From CAG-217 sp963638105 (GTDB lineage Bacteria > Bacillota > Clostridia > Oscillospirales > Acutalibacteraceae): a DNA stretch of 35,792 nucleotides. Under the pieces are notes generated by a model. The model was not told the DNA's origin, made no database searches, and saw only the letters and a list, made by a program, of their open reading frames with translations. The stretch lies in contig CAVHPP010000020.1 of NCBI GenBank assembly GCA_963638105.1, forward strand, positions 1 to 35,792, written 5' to 3'. Position 1 is the stretch's first letter, and every line of letters starts with the position of its first letter. Below, in pieces: positions 6,245 through 14,467 of the stretch. A program made the position numbers and the translations under genes.

Positions 6245-7300
6245 ATGGCAAAAGGCAAGAAAAAAACCACCCTGTGGGTGGTATTGGCGGCGGTGATCCT
6301 GGCGATCTTTGCCCTGGGGAAGCTGGGCGGCGGCGAACCGACCACTACGGCACGGCAGACCACAGCGGCGGTAACGGAGACCGCGGTACAGACCACGGCC
6401 GGCACCTCGGAAAAGCAGACCGGCGGCACCGCAAAAGCCAAGACCACCACCAAGAAAAAACAAACCGCGGCGAACATTCCCGCTTTTGGCAAAAAGCCCT
6501 ATGTGGTGCTGGACGACAACCAACCGCACTTTAGCGCCAAGGACAAAAAGCTCCGCGCCGCCTATGAGTCCTATGCGCCGCTGGACAGCCTGGGGCGCTG
6601 CGGGGTGGCCTTTGCCTGCCTGTGCAAGGAGACCATGCCTACGGAAAAGCGAGGCGAGATCGGCCGGGTGCGGCCCAGCGGCTGGCACACGGTGAAATAT
6701 GACACGGTGGACGGCAAGTACCTGTACAACCGCTGCCACCTGATCGGCTACCAACTGTCGGCAGAGAACGCCAACACCCGCAACCTGATCACCGGCACCC
6801 GCTACCTGAATACCCAGGGTATGCTGCCCTTTGAGAACCTGGTGGCCGATTACATAAAGGAGACCGGCAACCATGTGCTGTACCGGGTGACCCCCATTTT
6901 CAGCGGCAACGATCTGGTGGCCAAGGGGGTGGAGATGGAGGCCTGGTCCGTGGAGGACGGCGGCGACGGCGTGTGCTTCCATGTGTATTGCTACAACAAC
7001 CAGCCGGGGATCCAAATCGACTACGCCACCGGCGACAGCCACACCACAGACGGCCGCACCGGCACCACCGCCAGCAGCAAAAGCAGCGCCAAATCCACAA
7101 AAAAACACACCGCTACCGCCAAGAAAGCCACAAAACCGGCGGCCAAGAGCAGCGGGCAAAGCAGCCGCACGGTGTACACCACCCCCACCGGCCGGTGCTA
7201 TCACTATCTGTCCGGCTGCGGCGGGAAAAACTCAAAAAAGACCACATTGAAAGAAGCCAAATCCCGGGGCCTGCGCCCGTGTAAAAAGTGCGCAGCGTAG
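6245..7300 (+). CDS. membrane-anchored DNA/RNA non-specific endonuclease with zinc-binding tail
   Basis: 351 residues. One N-terminal membrane segment (about 9-26) is followed by a Thr/Ala/Lys-rich linker (30-77), placing the enzyme outside the cell. The nuclease domain (about 80-265) is of the bacterial beta-beta-alpha/EndA-like class: YNRCHLIG (162-168; likely general base His165, where EndA has DRGH) and NTRNLITGTRYLNTQGM, with Asn180 as likely metal ligand. A second low-complexity linker (265-308) leads to a C-terminal mini-domain TPTGRCYHYLSGC...RPCKKCA with C318, H320, C325, C346 and C349, resembling the Ada metal-binding type. Likely role: extracellular nucleic-acid scavenging or DNA uptake. 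SD AAAGGG; overlap-free junction with the preceding gene. Confidence 0.86.
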   Translation: MAKGKKKTTLWVVLAAVILAIFALGKLGGGEPTTTARQTTAAVTETAVQTTAGTSEKQTGGTAKAKTTTKKKQTAANIPAFGKKPYVVLDDNQPHFSAKDKKLRAAYESYAPLDSLGRCGVAFACLCKETMPTEKRGEIGRVRPSGWHTVKYDTVDGKYLYNRCHLIGYQLSAENANTRNLITGTRYLNTQGMLPFENLVADYIKETGNHVLYRVTPIFSGNDLVAKGVEMEAWSVEDGGDGVCFHVYCYNNQPGIQIDYATGDSHTTDGRTGTTASSKSSAKSTKKHTATAKKATKPAAKSSGQSSRTVYTTPTGRCYHYLSGCGGKNSKKTTLKEAKSRGLRPCKKCAA

Positions 7301-7304
7301 GTGA

Positions 7305-7922
7305 ATGATGGAAGAAAAAGAAATGAACCGTACGGTATATCCGCTGCGCTTCAAAAACAAAGGTTGGAAAATTGTAAATAAATGCGCCGAGATTTTTGTG
7401 ATCTTGCTGGTGGCCGGAGCAGAAGCCTTCTTATTGGTGTTGTATGACGGTTGGGTGCTCAACCTGATCGAGCCGGGCGAACCGCAGGTGGGGGACAGGA
7501 TCTTGCTCCTTTGGCCCATTTTGCCCTGCGTTGCCCTGCTGGTGGCGCTGATCGTGCAGCTGCCAAAGCCAAAGACCATTGTGCTCACGGATTGGAGCCT
7601 GTCCATTCTGCGCCACAATTTGATGGAATTTCCGTACCGCTGGGGCTTTAATGAGTCCGTTTCGTTGTCTAAAATCCAGCGCTTTGAAGTGAAAGAATAC
7701 CGTCGGTCGGACTGGACCGGCCGGGGCGGCGCTTACATACCGGTAGTGGGTATGGACTTGCACCGCCTGGTACAGGTTTCTACTGATTTGCGTTGGTATT
7801 ATGTGCCGGTGGACGATCCGGAGGCCTTTGTGGCAGATCTCACCGCTCGTATGGAAAAGGCGGGCAAGTACCGCCGCTTTGACGGCATTTGGCGGGACAA
7901 AGCGGAAGATCATATTCAGTAG
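7305..7922 (+). CDS. membrane protein of unknown function
   Basis: 205 residues from ATG 7305. An ATG at 7323 preceded by GGAAGA is an equally good start and would remove six residues. Two membrane segments (about 28-48 and 68-90) are followed by a cytoplasmic domain of about 110 residues with alternating strands and a terminal helix (PEAFVADLTARMEKAG), which could be PH-like, as in many bacterial two-TM proteins. That fold guess rests on layout only. It is four bases downstream of the endonuclease gene and last in the operon. No function is recognised. Confidence 0.75.
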   Translation: MMEEKEMNRTVYPLRFKNKGWKIVNKCAEIFVILLVAGAEAFLLVLYDGWVLNLIEPGEPQVGDRILLLWPILPCVALLVALIVQLPKPKTIVLTDWSLSILRHNLMEFPYRWGFNESVSLSKIQRFEVKEYRRSDWTGRGGAYIPVVGMDLHRLVQVSTDLRWYYVPVDDPEAFVADLTARMEKAGKYRRFDGIWRDKAEDHIQ

Positions 7923-7935
7923 AATAGAACAAAAG

Positions 7936-7980
7936 AAAACACCCCAAACGGTGCCGTTGTGGCCGCTTGGGGTGTGTTTT
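7936..7980. terminator. rho-independent terminator
   Basis: Stem ACACCCCAA (7939-7947) and TTGGGGTGT (7967-7975) with an inner GC-rich loop that can fold further, ending in GTTTTT on the plus strand and preceded by AAAA, which serves as the T-tract on the minus strand. It closes the plus-strand operon and may also end the minus-strand suf operon. Confidence 0.85.
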
Positions 7981-7987
7981 TATATAA

Positions 7988-8008
7988 AACAAGGAACCGT
8001 CCCCTGTT
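7988..8008. repeat. AACAAGG...CCCCTGTT inverted repeat
   Basis: Shares GGAACCGTCCCCTGTT exactly with the copy at 5118-5133. It lies between the shared terminator and the end of sufU. Confidence 0.7.
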
Positions 8009-8026
8009 TTTGCTCTGACTTTGGAT

Positions 8027-8473
8027 TTACTGCTTTGCGTCTTGCTGCTTGTCCAGGTCAAACATTTCTTCCATGGTGTGCCAGCCCAGCACGGCGCACT
8101 TGACTCTGGCGGGCATGTGGGCCACGTCTTGCAGCGCCGCCGCCTCGTCCAGCTCCTCCATTTCCTCATCGGTAACGGAGTCTTTGATCATCTTTAGAAA
8201 CAGTTCTGCCAGGTGTAGGGCGTCCTCTTTCTTCTCGCCGATGATCAGGTCCAGCATAATATCCGCCGAGGCCTGGGAGATGGCGCAGCCGTCGCCTACA
8301 AAAGCGCCGTCGGTGATCACGCCGTCCTCCACTTTCAGCTTTAGCACAATGTCGTCGCCGCAGCTGGGGTTGACCCCCTCCAGCACCAAGTTGGCGTCTG
8401 CCAAATCGTGTTTGTGCTCTGGGTGCAGGTTGTGCTCCGTTAAGATCTGGTTATAAAAATTTCTATTCTCCAT
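8027..8473 (-). CDS. sufU: SufU iron-sulfur scaffold / sulfur-transfer protein
   Basis: 148 residues, IscU/SufU fold. The conserved ligands are Cys38 and Asp40 in NPSCGD, Cys63 in GDGCAIS, and Cys126 in RVKCAVLGW. In Firmicutes SufU is a zinc protein that takes the persulfide from SufS and passes it to the SufBCD complex. The insertion between the second and third Cys (about 80-115) fits SufU rather than IscU. The start overlaps the sufS stop by 11 bases, so it is the last gene of a coupled suf operon. Confidence 0.95.
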   Translation of the reverse strand: MENRNFYNQILTEHNLHPEHKHDLADANLVLEGVNPSCGDDIVLKLKVEDGVITDGAFVGDGCAISQASADIMLDLIIGEKKEDALHLAELFLKMIKDSVTDEEMEELDEAAALQDVAHMPARVKCAVLGWHTMEEMFDLDKQQDAKQ

Positions 8474-9689
8474 AGCCCATTTGCCTCCTTAGGGACGCCA
8501 CCGCGTCTAAAAATCGCTGCACTTCTTCCTCTGTATTGTAGAAGAACAGGCTGGCGCGGGCGGTGGACGGGGTGCCCAGGTGCTGCATCAGCGGCTGGGC
8601 GCAATGGTGCCCGGCACGAATGGCCACATTGGCCGCGTCCAAAATGGCGCTGATGTCGTGGGGGTGCACGCCGTCCACGGTAAAGGTCAAAATGCCGCAG
8701 TGGTCCTCTGCCTTTTCCGCGCCGATCACATGCACATGGGGCATGGCACGCAGCCCTTGCAGGGCAAAGTCCGTCAGCGCTACCTCCCGGGCGTGCAGCT
8801 TGTCCCACCCAATGGCGGTCAGGTAGTCAATGGCGGCGGCCAGACCCACCGCACCGGCAGCGTTGACCGTGCCGGCCTCGAATTTATGGGGCAGGGGGGC
8901 GTAAGTCACCTTGTCCCGGGTCACATACTCGATCATCTCGCCGCCGGATAAGAAAGGCGGCATTTCTTCTAACAATTCTTCCTTGCCATACAGCACGCCA
9001 ATGCCCATAGGGCCCATCAGCTTGTGGCCGGAAAAAGCCACAAAATCCACGCCCAGCGCCTGCACATCTATGGGCATATGGGGGGCGCTTTGGGCGGCGT
9101 CCATGACCACCACGGCGCCGTGCTTGTGGGCCAGGTCAATAATGGTCTTCATCGGATTGGTGCGGCCAAACACATTGGACACTTGCGCCACAGCCACCAG
9201 GGCGGTCTTGTCTGTGATCTTCGCCTCCAGCTCCGCCATAGGCAGGCTGCCGTCCGGTGCACATTCCAGATAGTGCAGGGTGGCGCCGGTTTGCCGGGCA
9301 ACCATCCGCCAGGGCAGCATATTGGAGTGGTGCTCCGCAATGCTTACAACGATCTCGTCCTCCGGGCCGATCCGGTGCAGGCCGTAGCTGTATGCCACCA
9401 GGTTCAGGCTCTCCGTGGCGTTGCGGGTAAAAATAATTTCGCTTTCGCTCTTAGCGTTCAAAAACCGGCGCACCGTCTCCCGGGCGGCGGCGTAGTCCTC
9501 CGTCGCGTCCATACCCAGTTGGTACAGCCCCCGCAGGGGGTTGGCGTTGTGGGTCTCGTAAAATTTGCGCTGGGCGTCCAGTACACAGTCCGGGCGCTGG
9601 CTGGTGGCGGCATTATCCAGGTACGCCACCTTGCTCTCCCGCAGCAGGGGAAAGTCCGCCCGGTAATTCATAATTTCTTGCTGGGTCAT
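8463..9689 (-). CDS. sufS: SufS group II cysteine desulfurase
   Basis: 408 residues, standard for SufS. The PLP Schiff-base lysine is Lys223 (FSGHKLMGP). The substrate/PLP region is VSIAEHHSNMLPW with His120. The catalytic cysteine is Cys363 in RAGHHCAQP, the group II signature. It removes sulfur from L-cysteine, making alanine and an enzyme persulfide handed to SufU. ATG 9689 is chosen because it overlaps the sufD TGA (ATGA) and yields the usual N-terminus; a longer frame upstream merely runs antisense-free through sufD. Confidence 0.95.
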   Translation of the reverse strand: MTQQEIMNYRADFPLLRESKVAYLDNAATSQRPDCVLDAQRKFYETHNANPLRGLYQLGMDATEDYAAARETVRRFLNAKSESEIIFTRNATESLNLVAYSYGLHRIGPEDEIVVSIAEHHSNMLPWRMVARQTGATLHYLECAPDGSLPMAELEAKITDKTALVAVAQVSNVFGRTNPMKTIIDLAHKHGAVVVMDAAQSAPHMPIDVQALGVDFVAFSGHKLMGPMGIGVLYGKEELLEEMPPFLSGGEMIEYVTRDKVTYAPLPHKFEAGTVNAAGAVGLAAAIDYLTAIGWDKLHAREVALTDFALQGLRAMPHVHVIGAEKAEDHCGILTFTVDGVHPHDISAILDAANVAIRAGHHCAQPLMQHLGTPSTARASLFFYNTEEEVQRFLDAVASLRRQMGYGE

Positions 9690-10723
9690 TGGGCATTCTC
9701 CTCCAAATAACGGTGCACCCGTTGGGTGAGTGCCGGGTCGTTTGCCTTGGCGCAAAGGGCCTCCAGCTTGGAGCGGGTGATCAGCAGCTCGGCTTCTGCC
9801 CGGCTCAGCCCTCTGGAATTCATATAGAACAAAATGTCCTCGTCCAGCTGGCCGATGCTGGCCCCGTGGTTGCCCTCTACGTCCTCTTCGGCGCACAGGA
9901 TCAGGGGAATGGTGCGGTTCACTACATCCTCGCCCAGCAGCAACACATCTTCTTTTTCGTCGCCCTTAGAGCCGGCGGCGCCTTTTTGAAAGTCAATGGT
10001 GCCCCGGAACAGCTTGGCGCTGCGGTCTTGCAGCACCCCGTCTGCGTTCATATTGCTTACGGTGCGGCGCCCGGTTTGCAGGGCGTCATAGTTAAAGTCA
10101 AAGGTGCGATCCCCGGTGCCCAGGTAGCCGATGTCTGCCGTAAAGCGGCTGTCGTCTCCGTCCAGGTGGGTCTTGCACCCGGCGTAGGTGGCTTTGCCGC
10201 CCAGAAACAGCTGCACCAGTTGAAAGTCCGCACCGGCACCGCAGTGGGCGCCAATGTTGTTGACCACCGTGCAGTCCGAGCCCGGCAGGCTTAGCTGCAC
10301 CAGTCGCACTTTGGCACCGGGGGCCAGTTCCACCCGGGTCTCCAGTTCCAGGCAGGGGGCGTCCGCCGTGCTTTGCAGGTCCATAATGACCGTCAAGTGG
10401 CTGTTTGCCTCTGCGGTTAGCTCCACCCGGCGGGCGTTCTTGGCGCCGTCGGCGCACAGGGTCAGTCGGGCGGCGGTATCGGTATTTGCTTTGGCGGTGA
10501 TCCGGTCCAGTCCCAGGGGGGCAAAGGCCGCTTCCGCTTCTTGGCCCATACCGGTGGAAACCACTGTGGCAGGGGCCGGGGCGGCGGTGACTTCCGCGCC
10601 GCTCCAGTCCGCCTTGCAGGGGCCGTCCAGCGGGGGCAGGGTTACCGTGGTTTCGTTCATGTGCAGTCGGTTCCAGGTGGGGGACGGCAGGGGATTGACT
10701 GCAAGGGTATTTTCTTTTGTCAT
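9686..10723 (-). CDS. sufD: SufD component of the SufBCD Fe-S assembly complex
   Basis: 345 residues. The C-terminal SufBD beta-helix includes 'LGGKATYAGCKTHLDGDDSRF', 'TFDFNYDALQTGRRTVSNMN' and 'RSAKLFRGTIDFQKGA'. It ends with the conserved GRISDD-like segment, here SIGQLDEDILFYMNSRGLSR. It pairs with SufB and SufC in the cytosolic scaffold. Start ATG 10723 has GGGAGGT seven bases upstream; the ATG at 10738 sits inside the sufB stop and before the SD, so it is rejected. SufD is short compared with E. coli SufD (423 residues), usual for clostridial versions in my recollection. Confidence 0.92.
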   Translation of the reverse strand: MTKENTLAVNPLPSPTWNRLHMNETTVTLPPLDGPCKADWSGAEVTAAPAPATVVSTGMGQEAEAAFAPLGLDRITAKANTDTAARLTLCADGAKNARRVELTAEANSHLTVIMDLQSTADAPCLELETRVELAPGAKVRLVQLSLPGSDCTVVNNIGAHCGAGADFQLVQLFLGGKATYAGCKTHLDGDDSRFTADIGYLGTGDRTFDFNYDALQTGRRTVSNMNADGVLQDRSAKLFRGTIDFQKGAAGSKGDEKEDVLLLGEDVVNRTIPLILCAEEDVEGNHGASIGQLDEDILFYMNSRGLSRAEAELLITRSKLEALCAKANDPALTQRVHRYLEENAQ

Positions 10724-10737
10724 ACTGCTACCTCCCA

Positions 10738-12144
10738 TCAGCCAATGCTGCCTTTCATCTCTAAGCGAATTAAGTTATTCATTTCCACGGCGTATTCCAG
10801 CGGCAGTTCCTTAGACACATCGTCTGCAAAGCCGCTGACGATCATGGCGCGGGCCTCTTCCTCGCTAAGCCCGCGGGACATGAGATAAAATACCGCATCG
10901 TCGCTGATTCGGCCGATCTTGGCCTCGTGGCCCACATCCGCGTCACGGGTGCGAATATCCATGGCGGGAATGGTGTCTGACCGGGAAATATCGTCCAGCA
11001 TCAGGGACTGGCAAGACACGGTGGACTTGCTGCCCGGTGCGGTCTTTTGCACCTGTACGCTGCTGCGGAAGGTGCTGATGCCCCCGTCCTTGGAAATGGA
11101 GCGGGCGTTCATCACGGAGGTGGTCTCCGGTGCAGCGTGAACCACTTTAACGCCGGTGTCCAGGTTCTGCCCCGCCCCGGCAAAGGTAATGCCGGTGTAC
11201 TCCATGCGGGCGCCCTTGCCCTTTAGAATACTCATGGGGTACAGGTAAGACACATGGGAGCCAAAGGAGCCGGACACCCACTCAATGGTGCCGCCCTCCT
11301 CCACCAGCGCCCGCTTGGTGTTCAGGTTGTACATATTCTTGGACCAGTTCTCAATGGTGGAGTAGCGCAGCTTGGCGTTTTTGCCAACGAACAGCTCCAC
11401 GCACCCGGCGTGCAGGTTGGCCACATTGTACTTAGGTGCGGAGCAGCCCTCGATAAAGTGCAGGTACGCCCCCTCGTCTACGATAATCAGCGTGTGCTCA
11501 AACTGGCCGGCGCCCGGCGCATTCAGCCGAAAGTAGGATTGCAACGGAATGGTTACGGACACCCCCGGCGGCACATACACAAAGGAACCGCCGGACCAGA
11601 CGGCGCCGTGCAGGGCGGCGAATTTGTGATCCGTGGGCTTTACCAGCTTCATAAAGTGCTTTTGGATCATCTCCGCATAGGGGCCGTGCATGGCGCTTTC
11701 CAGGTCTGTATAGACCACGCCCTGGGCGGCCACTTCCTCCCGCACATTGTGGTACACCAGTTCTGAGTCATACTGGGCGCCCACACCGGCAAGGGACTTG
11801 CGCTCTGCCTGGGGAATGCCCAGGCGCTCAAATGTATCTTTAATATCTTTGGGCACATCGGACCACTTGGCGCTCATTTTGGTGTTGGGGCGCACATAGG
11901 TTACGATATTGTCCATATCCAGTCCGTCAATGGGTGGGCCCCACTGGGGCACCCGACTCTCATTGTAAATTTGCAGGGACCGGAGCCGAAACAGCTGCAT
12001 CCACGCCGGGTCGTTCTTCTCGTCGCTGATCTTTTGTACGATCTCCGGGGTCAGACCCGCTTGCAGCTTGTAGGCGTCTTTTTCGTCGTCTTTTATGTCA
12101 TAGACCGTGCGGTCAATGTCTGCCACATAGGTTTTTTCTTCCAC
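10738..12144 (-). CDS. sufB: SufB scaffold protein of the SufBCD complex
   Basis: 468 residues. It begins EEKTYVADIDRTVYDIKDDE, the typical SufB N-terminus. It has 'YVPPGVSVTIPLQSYFR', 'HFIEGCSAPKY', 'LRYSTIENWSKNMYNLNTKR' and the C-terminal GRISDDAVFYLMSRGLSEEEA. Clusters are assembled at the SufB-SufD interface. The start is taken as GTG 12144: the AGAGG SD lies about five bases before it, whereas the GTG at 12153 would overlap that SD. It is 14 bases after sufC, and its TGA overlaps the sufD leader. Confidence 0.95.
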   Translation of the reverse strand: MEEKTYVADIDRTVYDIKDDEKDAYKLQAGLTPEIVQKISDEKNDPAWMQLFRLRSLQIYNESRVPQWGPPIDGLDMDNIVTYVRPNTKMSAKWSDVPKDIKDTFERLGIPQAERKSLAGVGAQYDSELVYHNVREEVAAQGVVYTDLESAMHGPYAEMIQKHFMKLVKPTDHKFAALHGAVWSGGSFVYVPPGVSVTIPLQSYFRLNAPGAGQFEHTLIIVDEGAYLHFIEGCSAPKYNVANLHAGCVELFVGKNAKLRYSTIENWSKNMYNLNTKRALVEEGGTIEWVSGSFGSHVSYLYPMSILKGKGARMEYTGITFAGAGQNLDTGVKVVHAAPETTSVMNARSISKDGGISTFRSSVQVQKTAPGSKSTVSCQSLMLDDISRSDTIPAMDIRTRDADVGHEAKIGRISDDAVFYLMSRGLSEEEARAMIVSGFADDVSKELPLEYAVEMNNLIRLEMKGSIG

Positions 12145-12158
12145 AGGGAACACCTCTT

Positions 12159-12905
12159 TTACGCCTGCTCGTAGGCTTCAAACCCACGGGCGTTGATCTC
12201 GTCCACCAAGGAGCCGTCGCCGGTCTTGACGATCCGGCCGTTGACTAAAATATGGGTGTAGTCCACATGCAGGCTCTCCAAAATACGGGTGGAGTGGGTG
12301 ATGATCAGCAGGGCGCCTTTTTGCTCTTTTTGATAGGCCTCCACGCCACGGGATACGGTGCGTACCGCGTCCACATCCAAGCCGGAGTCCGTCTCGTCCA
12401 GGATGGCCAGGCTGGGGCGCAGCAGCAGCATTTGCAGAATTTCCGCTTTTTTCTTCTCGCCGCCGGAGAAGCCCACATTCAGGTCCCGATCGCCGTAGGC
12501 CGGGTCCATTTGCAGCAGCTCCGCTGCCTCGTTAAACTGCTTTTCAAAGGCAAACAGCTTCACCCGTTTGCCGGTGCGCTGAGCCAGGGTGCTGCGCACA
12601 AAGCTCTTCAGCGACAGGCCGGGCACCTCCAGGGGATTTTGGAAGGACAGGAACATACCCTCCTTGGCCCGCTGGTCGGCGGACAGACCCTGCTGCTCCT
12701 TGCCGTGGAACAGAATGGAGCCGCCGGTTACCTTGTACTGGGGATTGCCCATCAGGGCGTAGCCCAGGGTGGACTTGCCGGCGCCGTTGGGACCCATGAG
12801 CACATGGGTCTCGCCCTCGTTTACCTGTAAATTCACGCCGAGCAGGATCTCTTTATCCTCTACGGCAACGGTCAAATTCTCAATATCCAGTAAGTGCTGG
12901 GACAT
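12159..12905 (-). CDS. sufC: SufC ATPase of the SufBCD complex
   Basis: 248 residues, ABC-type ATPase without membrane partners. Walker A is GPNGAGKST (38-46), the signature is FSGGEKKKAE (146-155), Walker B is LAILDETDSGLD with Asp170 and Glu171, and the H-loop His is in LLIITHSTRIL. ATP hydrolysis by SufC drives the rearrangement of SufBD during cluster assembly. Start ATG 12905 gives the normal N-terminus (SQHLLDIENLTVAVEDKEIL) with GGAAG upstream; ATG 12926 is possible but adds a basic tail. It is the first gene of the suf operon. Confidence 0.95.
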   Translation of the reverse strand: MSQHLLDIENLTVAVEDKEILLGVNLQVNEGETHVLMGPNGAGKSTLGYALMGNPQYKVTGGSILFHGKEQQGLSADQRAKEGMFLSFQNPLEVPGLSLKSFVRSTLAQRTGKRVKLFAFEKQFNEAAELLQMDPAYGDRDLNVGFSGGEKKKAEILQMLLLRPSLAILDETDSGLDVDAVRTVSRGVEAYQKEQKGALLIITHSTRILESLHVDYTHILVNGRIVKTGDGSLVDEINARGFEAYEQA

Positions 12906-12962
12906 GGTTTTGAACTTCCTTTCCATGCACAAAAACCGTGCTTTTACTATTTTCTGCCTAAT

Positions 12963-12997
12963 AATATAATCCGTATTTCCTACTCTGTCAATAGGAA
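12963..12997 (-). promoter_or_regulatory. suf operon promoter with operator-like inverted repeat
   Basis: On the minus strand: -35 TTGACA (12986-12991), 17-base spacer, -10 TATATT (12963-12968), about 60 bases before sufC. A 6-bp inverted repeat TTCCTA-9-TAGGAA (12977-12982 and 12992-12997) straddles the -35, where a bound repressor would block RNA polymerase. suf operons in Firmicutes are often iron- or Rrf2-controlled; which regulator binds here is not visible. Confidence 0.75.
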
Positions 12998-13085
12998 TTA
13001 AAAAACTTGGGCTGCTTCGTACAAAACGCACAAAAGCAGGGGGCCAAAATTGTCTATTTTATACATATATAATGTATGGGCTATT

Positions 13086-14120
13086 TTACGCCCAATCCAC
13101 TCGGCGGCGCCGTTGCAGCAGATCCATGGCAAACACCACAGCGCCTGCCAGCAGCAGCGCCGTCAGCGTGGTGCTGCCGATACCGGGGCGGGGCAGGGTT
13201 TCCGATATATTGGAGAACACCGCCGCCGGTTGGGGAAACAGGCGCAGCAGCCCCCGGCAGTAGCCGTCTGCCAGCAGGGCAGCCCCGGCGCGGCAGGCCA
13301 AAAAGGTCGGGTAGGGCAGCCCGAACCGCCCGGCCCAGCCCAGCAGCTGCAAGTGCACGCACAGCCCGCCAAAGGCCAGGAATGCCGCCGTTTGGGGCAG
13401 GGTGTAGCCGGTGCCGGTACACAGCCCGGCGGTGATCTCTACCAGGGGCAGCAGCCATTTGGGCACCGGCACCACCGCGCACAGAGCAGAGAAGAGAATA
13501 ATACAGGCAGAAAGGTGCAGCAGGCTCTCCATGGCGCCTTTGGCGGCAGCGGGCAGCGCTTCTCCCGCAGACAAGGGCGGGGCAGGCGGTACTTCTTTGG
13601 CAGCGGGCGGGTCGCTGAGGGGAACAGTCACCGCCGCCACCGTTAGGTTGGCCAATATATTGGCGGTTAGCAGCAGCCACCCGGCAGCGCCGTTATGGAG
13701 CGCCGCCGTGCCCACAGCTGTGCAGATAAAGCCCACCCCGCCGCACACATTAAAGCACAGCATACGCCGAGCGGTGGGGCGGTCGATCACGCCACGATCC
13801 AGCAGCTCCCCGGTGAGCACCGCGCCGGTGGGATAGCCGCCGATTTGGCCAAACAGCAGCGCTCCGGCAGCCTGGGGCGGCAAACGCAGCACCTTAGCCG
13901 GTAGGGTCAGCGCCCGGCTGAGCAGTGCTCCCGCACGGGTGTTCTGGATCATTAAGAACAGCATTAGCAGCGGCAGCAGACTGGGCAGCACCGTGTTCTC
14001 TGCCAGCGCCAGTCCGGCCTTGGCGCCCGCCCGTGCCGGTGCGGCAAACACCAGCAGAATTGCGGCTGCCGCCAGCAGCAGAGCCAGCAGGGGCAGGGCT
14101 TTTTGGTTCTCTTTTTTCAT
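13086..14120 (-). CDS. YlbJ-like membrane protein with nucleoside-recognition (Gate) domain
   Basis: 344 residues, highly hydrophobic with about 8 membrane segments. The hallmark is LLFGQIGGYPTGAVLTGELLDRG, comparable to the SGYPVGA region of the sporulation membrane protein YlbJ and other Gate-domain proteins. It is followed by 'ARRMLCFNVCGGVGFICTAVG'. It is shorter than B. subtilis YlbJ (about 400 residues). Start ATG 14120 has a modest GGTGAT SD. It is divergent from yqfC-yqfD with 44 bases between the start codons, which supports a sporulation role. The transported or sensed ligand is unknown. Confidence 0.75.
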   Translation of the reverse strand: MKKENQKALPLLALLLAAAAILLVFAAPARAGAKAGLALAENTVLPSLLPLLMLFLMIQNTRAGALLSRALTLPAKVLRLPPQAAGALLFGQIGGYPTGAVLTGELLDRGVIDRPTARRMLCFNVCGGVGFICTAVGTAALHNGAAGWLLLTANILANLTVAAVTVPLSDPPAAKEVPPAPPLSAGEALPAAAKGAMESLLHLSACIILFSALCAVVPVPKWLLPLVEITAGLCTGTGYTLPQTAAFLAFGGLCVHLQLLGWAGRFGLPYPTFLACRAGAALLADGYCRGLLRLFPQPAAVFSNISETLPRPGIGSTTLTALLLAGAVVFAMDLLQRRRRVDWA

Positions 14121-14137
14121 ATCATCACCAATAATTC

Positions 14138-14147
14138 CTATGCATAG
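14138..14147. promoter_or_regulatory. perfect palindrome between divergent sporulation-type genes
   Basis: CTATGCATAG, a perfect 10-base palindrome near the middle of the 44-base space between the ylbJ-like and yqfC starts. The space is too short for two separate conventional promoters, so any promoters must overlap. I do not see a convincing sigma-E -35/-10 pair. Operator function is speculative. Confidence 0.3.
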
Positions 14148-14164
14148 TATGTACAGGTGATACA

Positions 14165-14467
14165 ATGGAGCACATATCAAAAGACAAAAAAAGGGCAAAA
14201 AATCGTCGGGCGTGCCCCTTGCCCGGGGACGAAAGCCAGCTGCCGGTGCATTACAGCGCCGGGGAGCCCCGGCTGGAGATCATCGGCGATCGGGTGCTGG
14301 TGGACGGGCTGCGCCGGGTGCTTAGTTATACTCCGGAGCGCCTGGTGCTGCAAGTAGGCAAGCGCCGGGTGACCCTGGTGGGGGCTGACCTGTGCTTGCT
14401 GGATTATTCGCCTTTAGGCGTGCAGGTGAACGGCACGCTGTTGGCTGTGGAGTTCGGCGATCTATGA
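14165..14467 (+). CDS. yqfC: YqfC/YabP-family sporulation protein
   Basis: 100 residues. The C-terminal two-thirds shows the YabP/YqfC pattern: 'PRLEIIGDRVLVDGLRRVLSYTPERLVLQVGKRRVTLVGADLCL' as repeated short strands, then DYSPLGVQVNGTLLAVEF. The family is expressed in the mother cell during sporulation and yqfC is nearly always followed by yqfD, as here. The N-terminus is basic (KDKKRAKNRRA). SD AGGTG six bases before ATG 14165. The stop overlaps the yqfD start (ATGA), so the two are translationally coupled. Confidence 0.85.
   Translation: MEHISKDKKRAKNRRACPLPGDESQLPVHYSAGEPRLEIIGDRVLVDGLRRVLSYTPERLVLQVGKRRVTLVGADLCLLDYSPLGVQVNGTLLAVEFGDL

Noticed and set aside
6206..7204. 332-codon open frame antisense to the endonuclease gene
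   Set aside because: Low-complexity Gly/Ala/Val/His composition with no domain; a consequence of GC-rich codons on the other strand, where the nuclease motifs are clear.
14121..14164. Sigma-E promoter for yqfC (CATAGTAT as -10)
   Set aside because: No matching -35 at the required 13-15 base spacing; the GATACAAT next to the start is part of the SD-start region.
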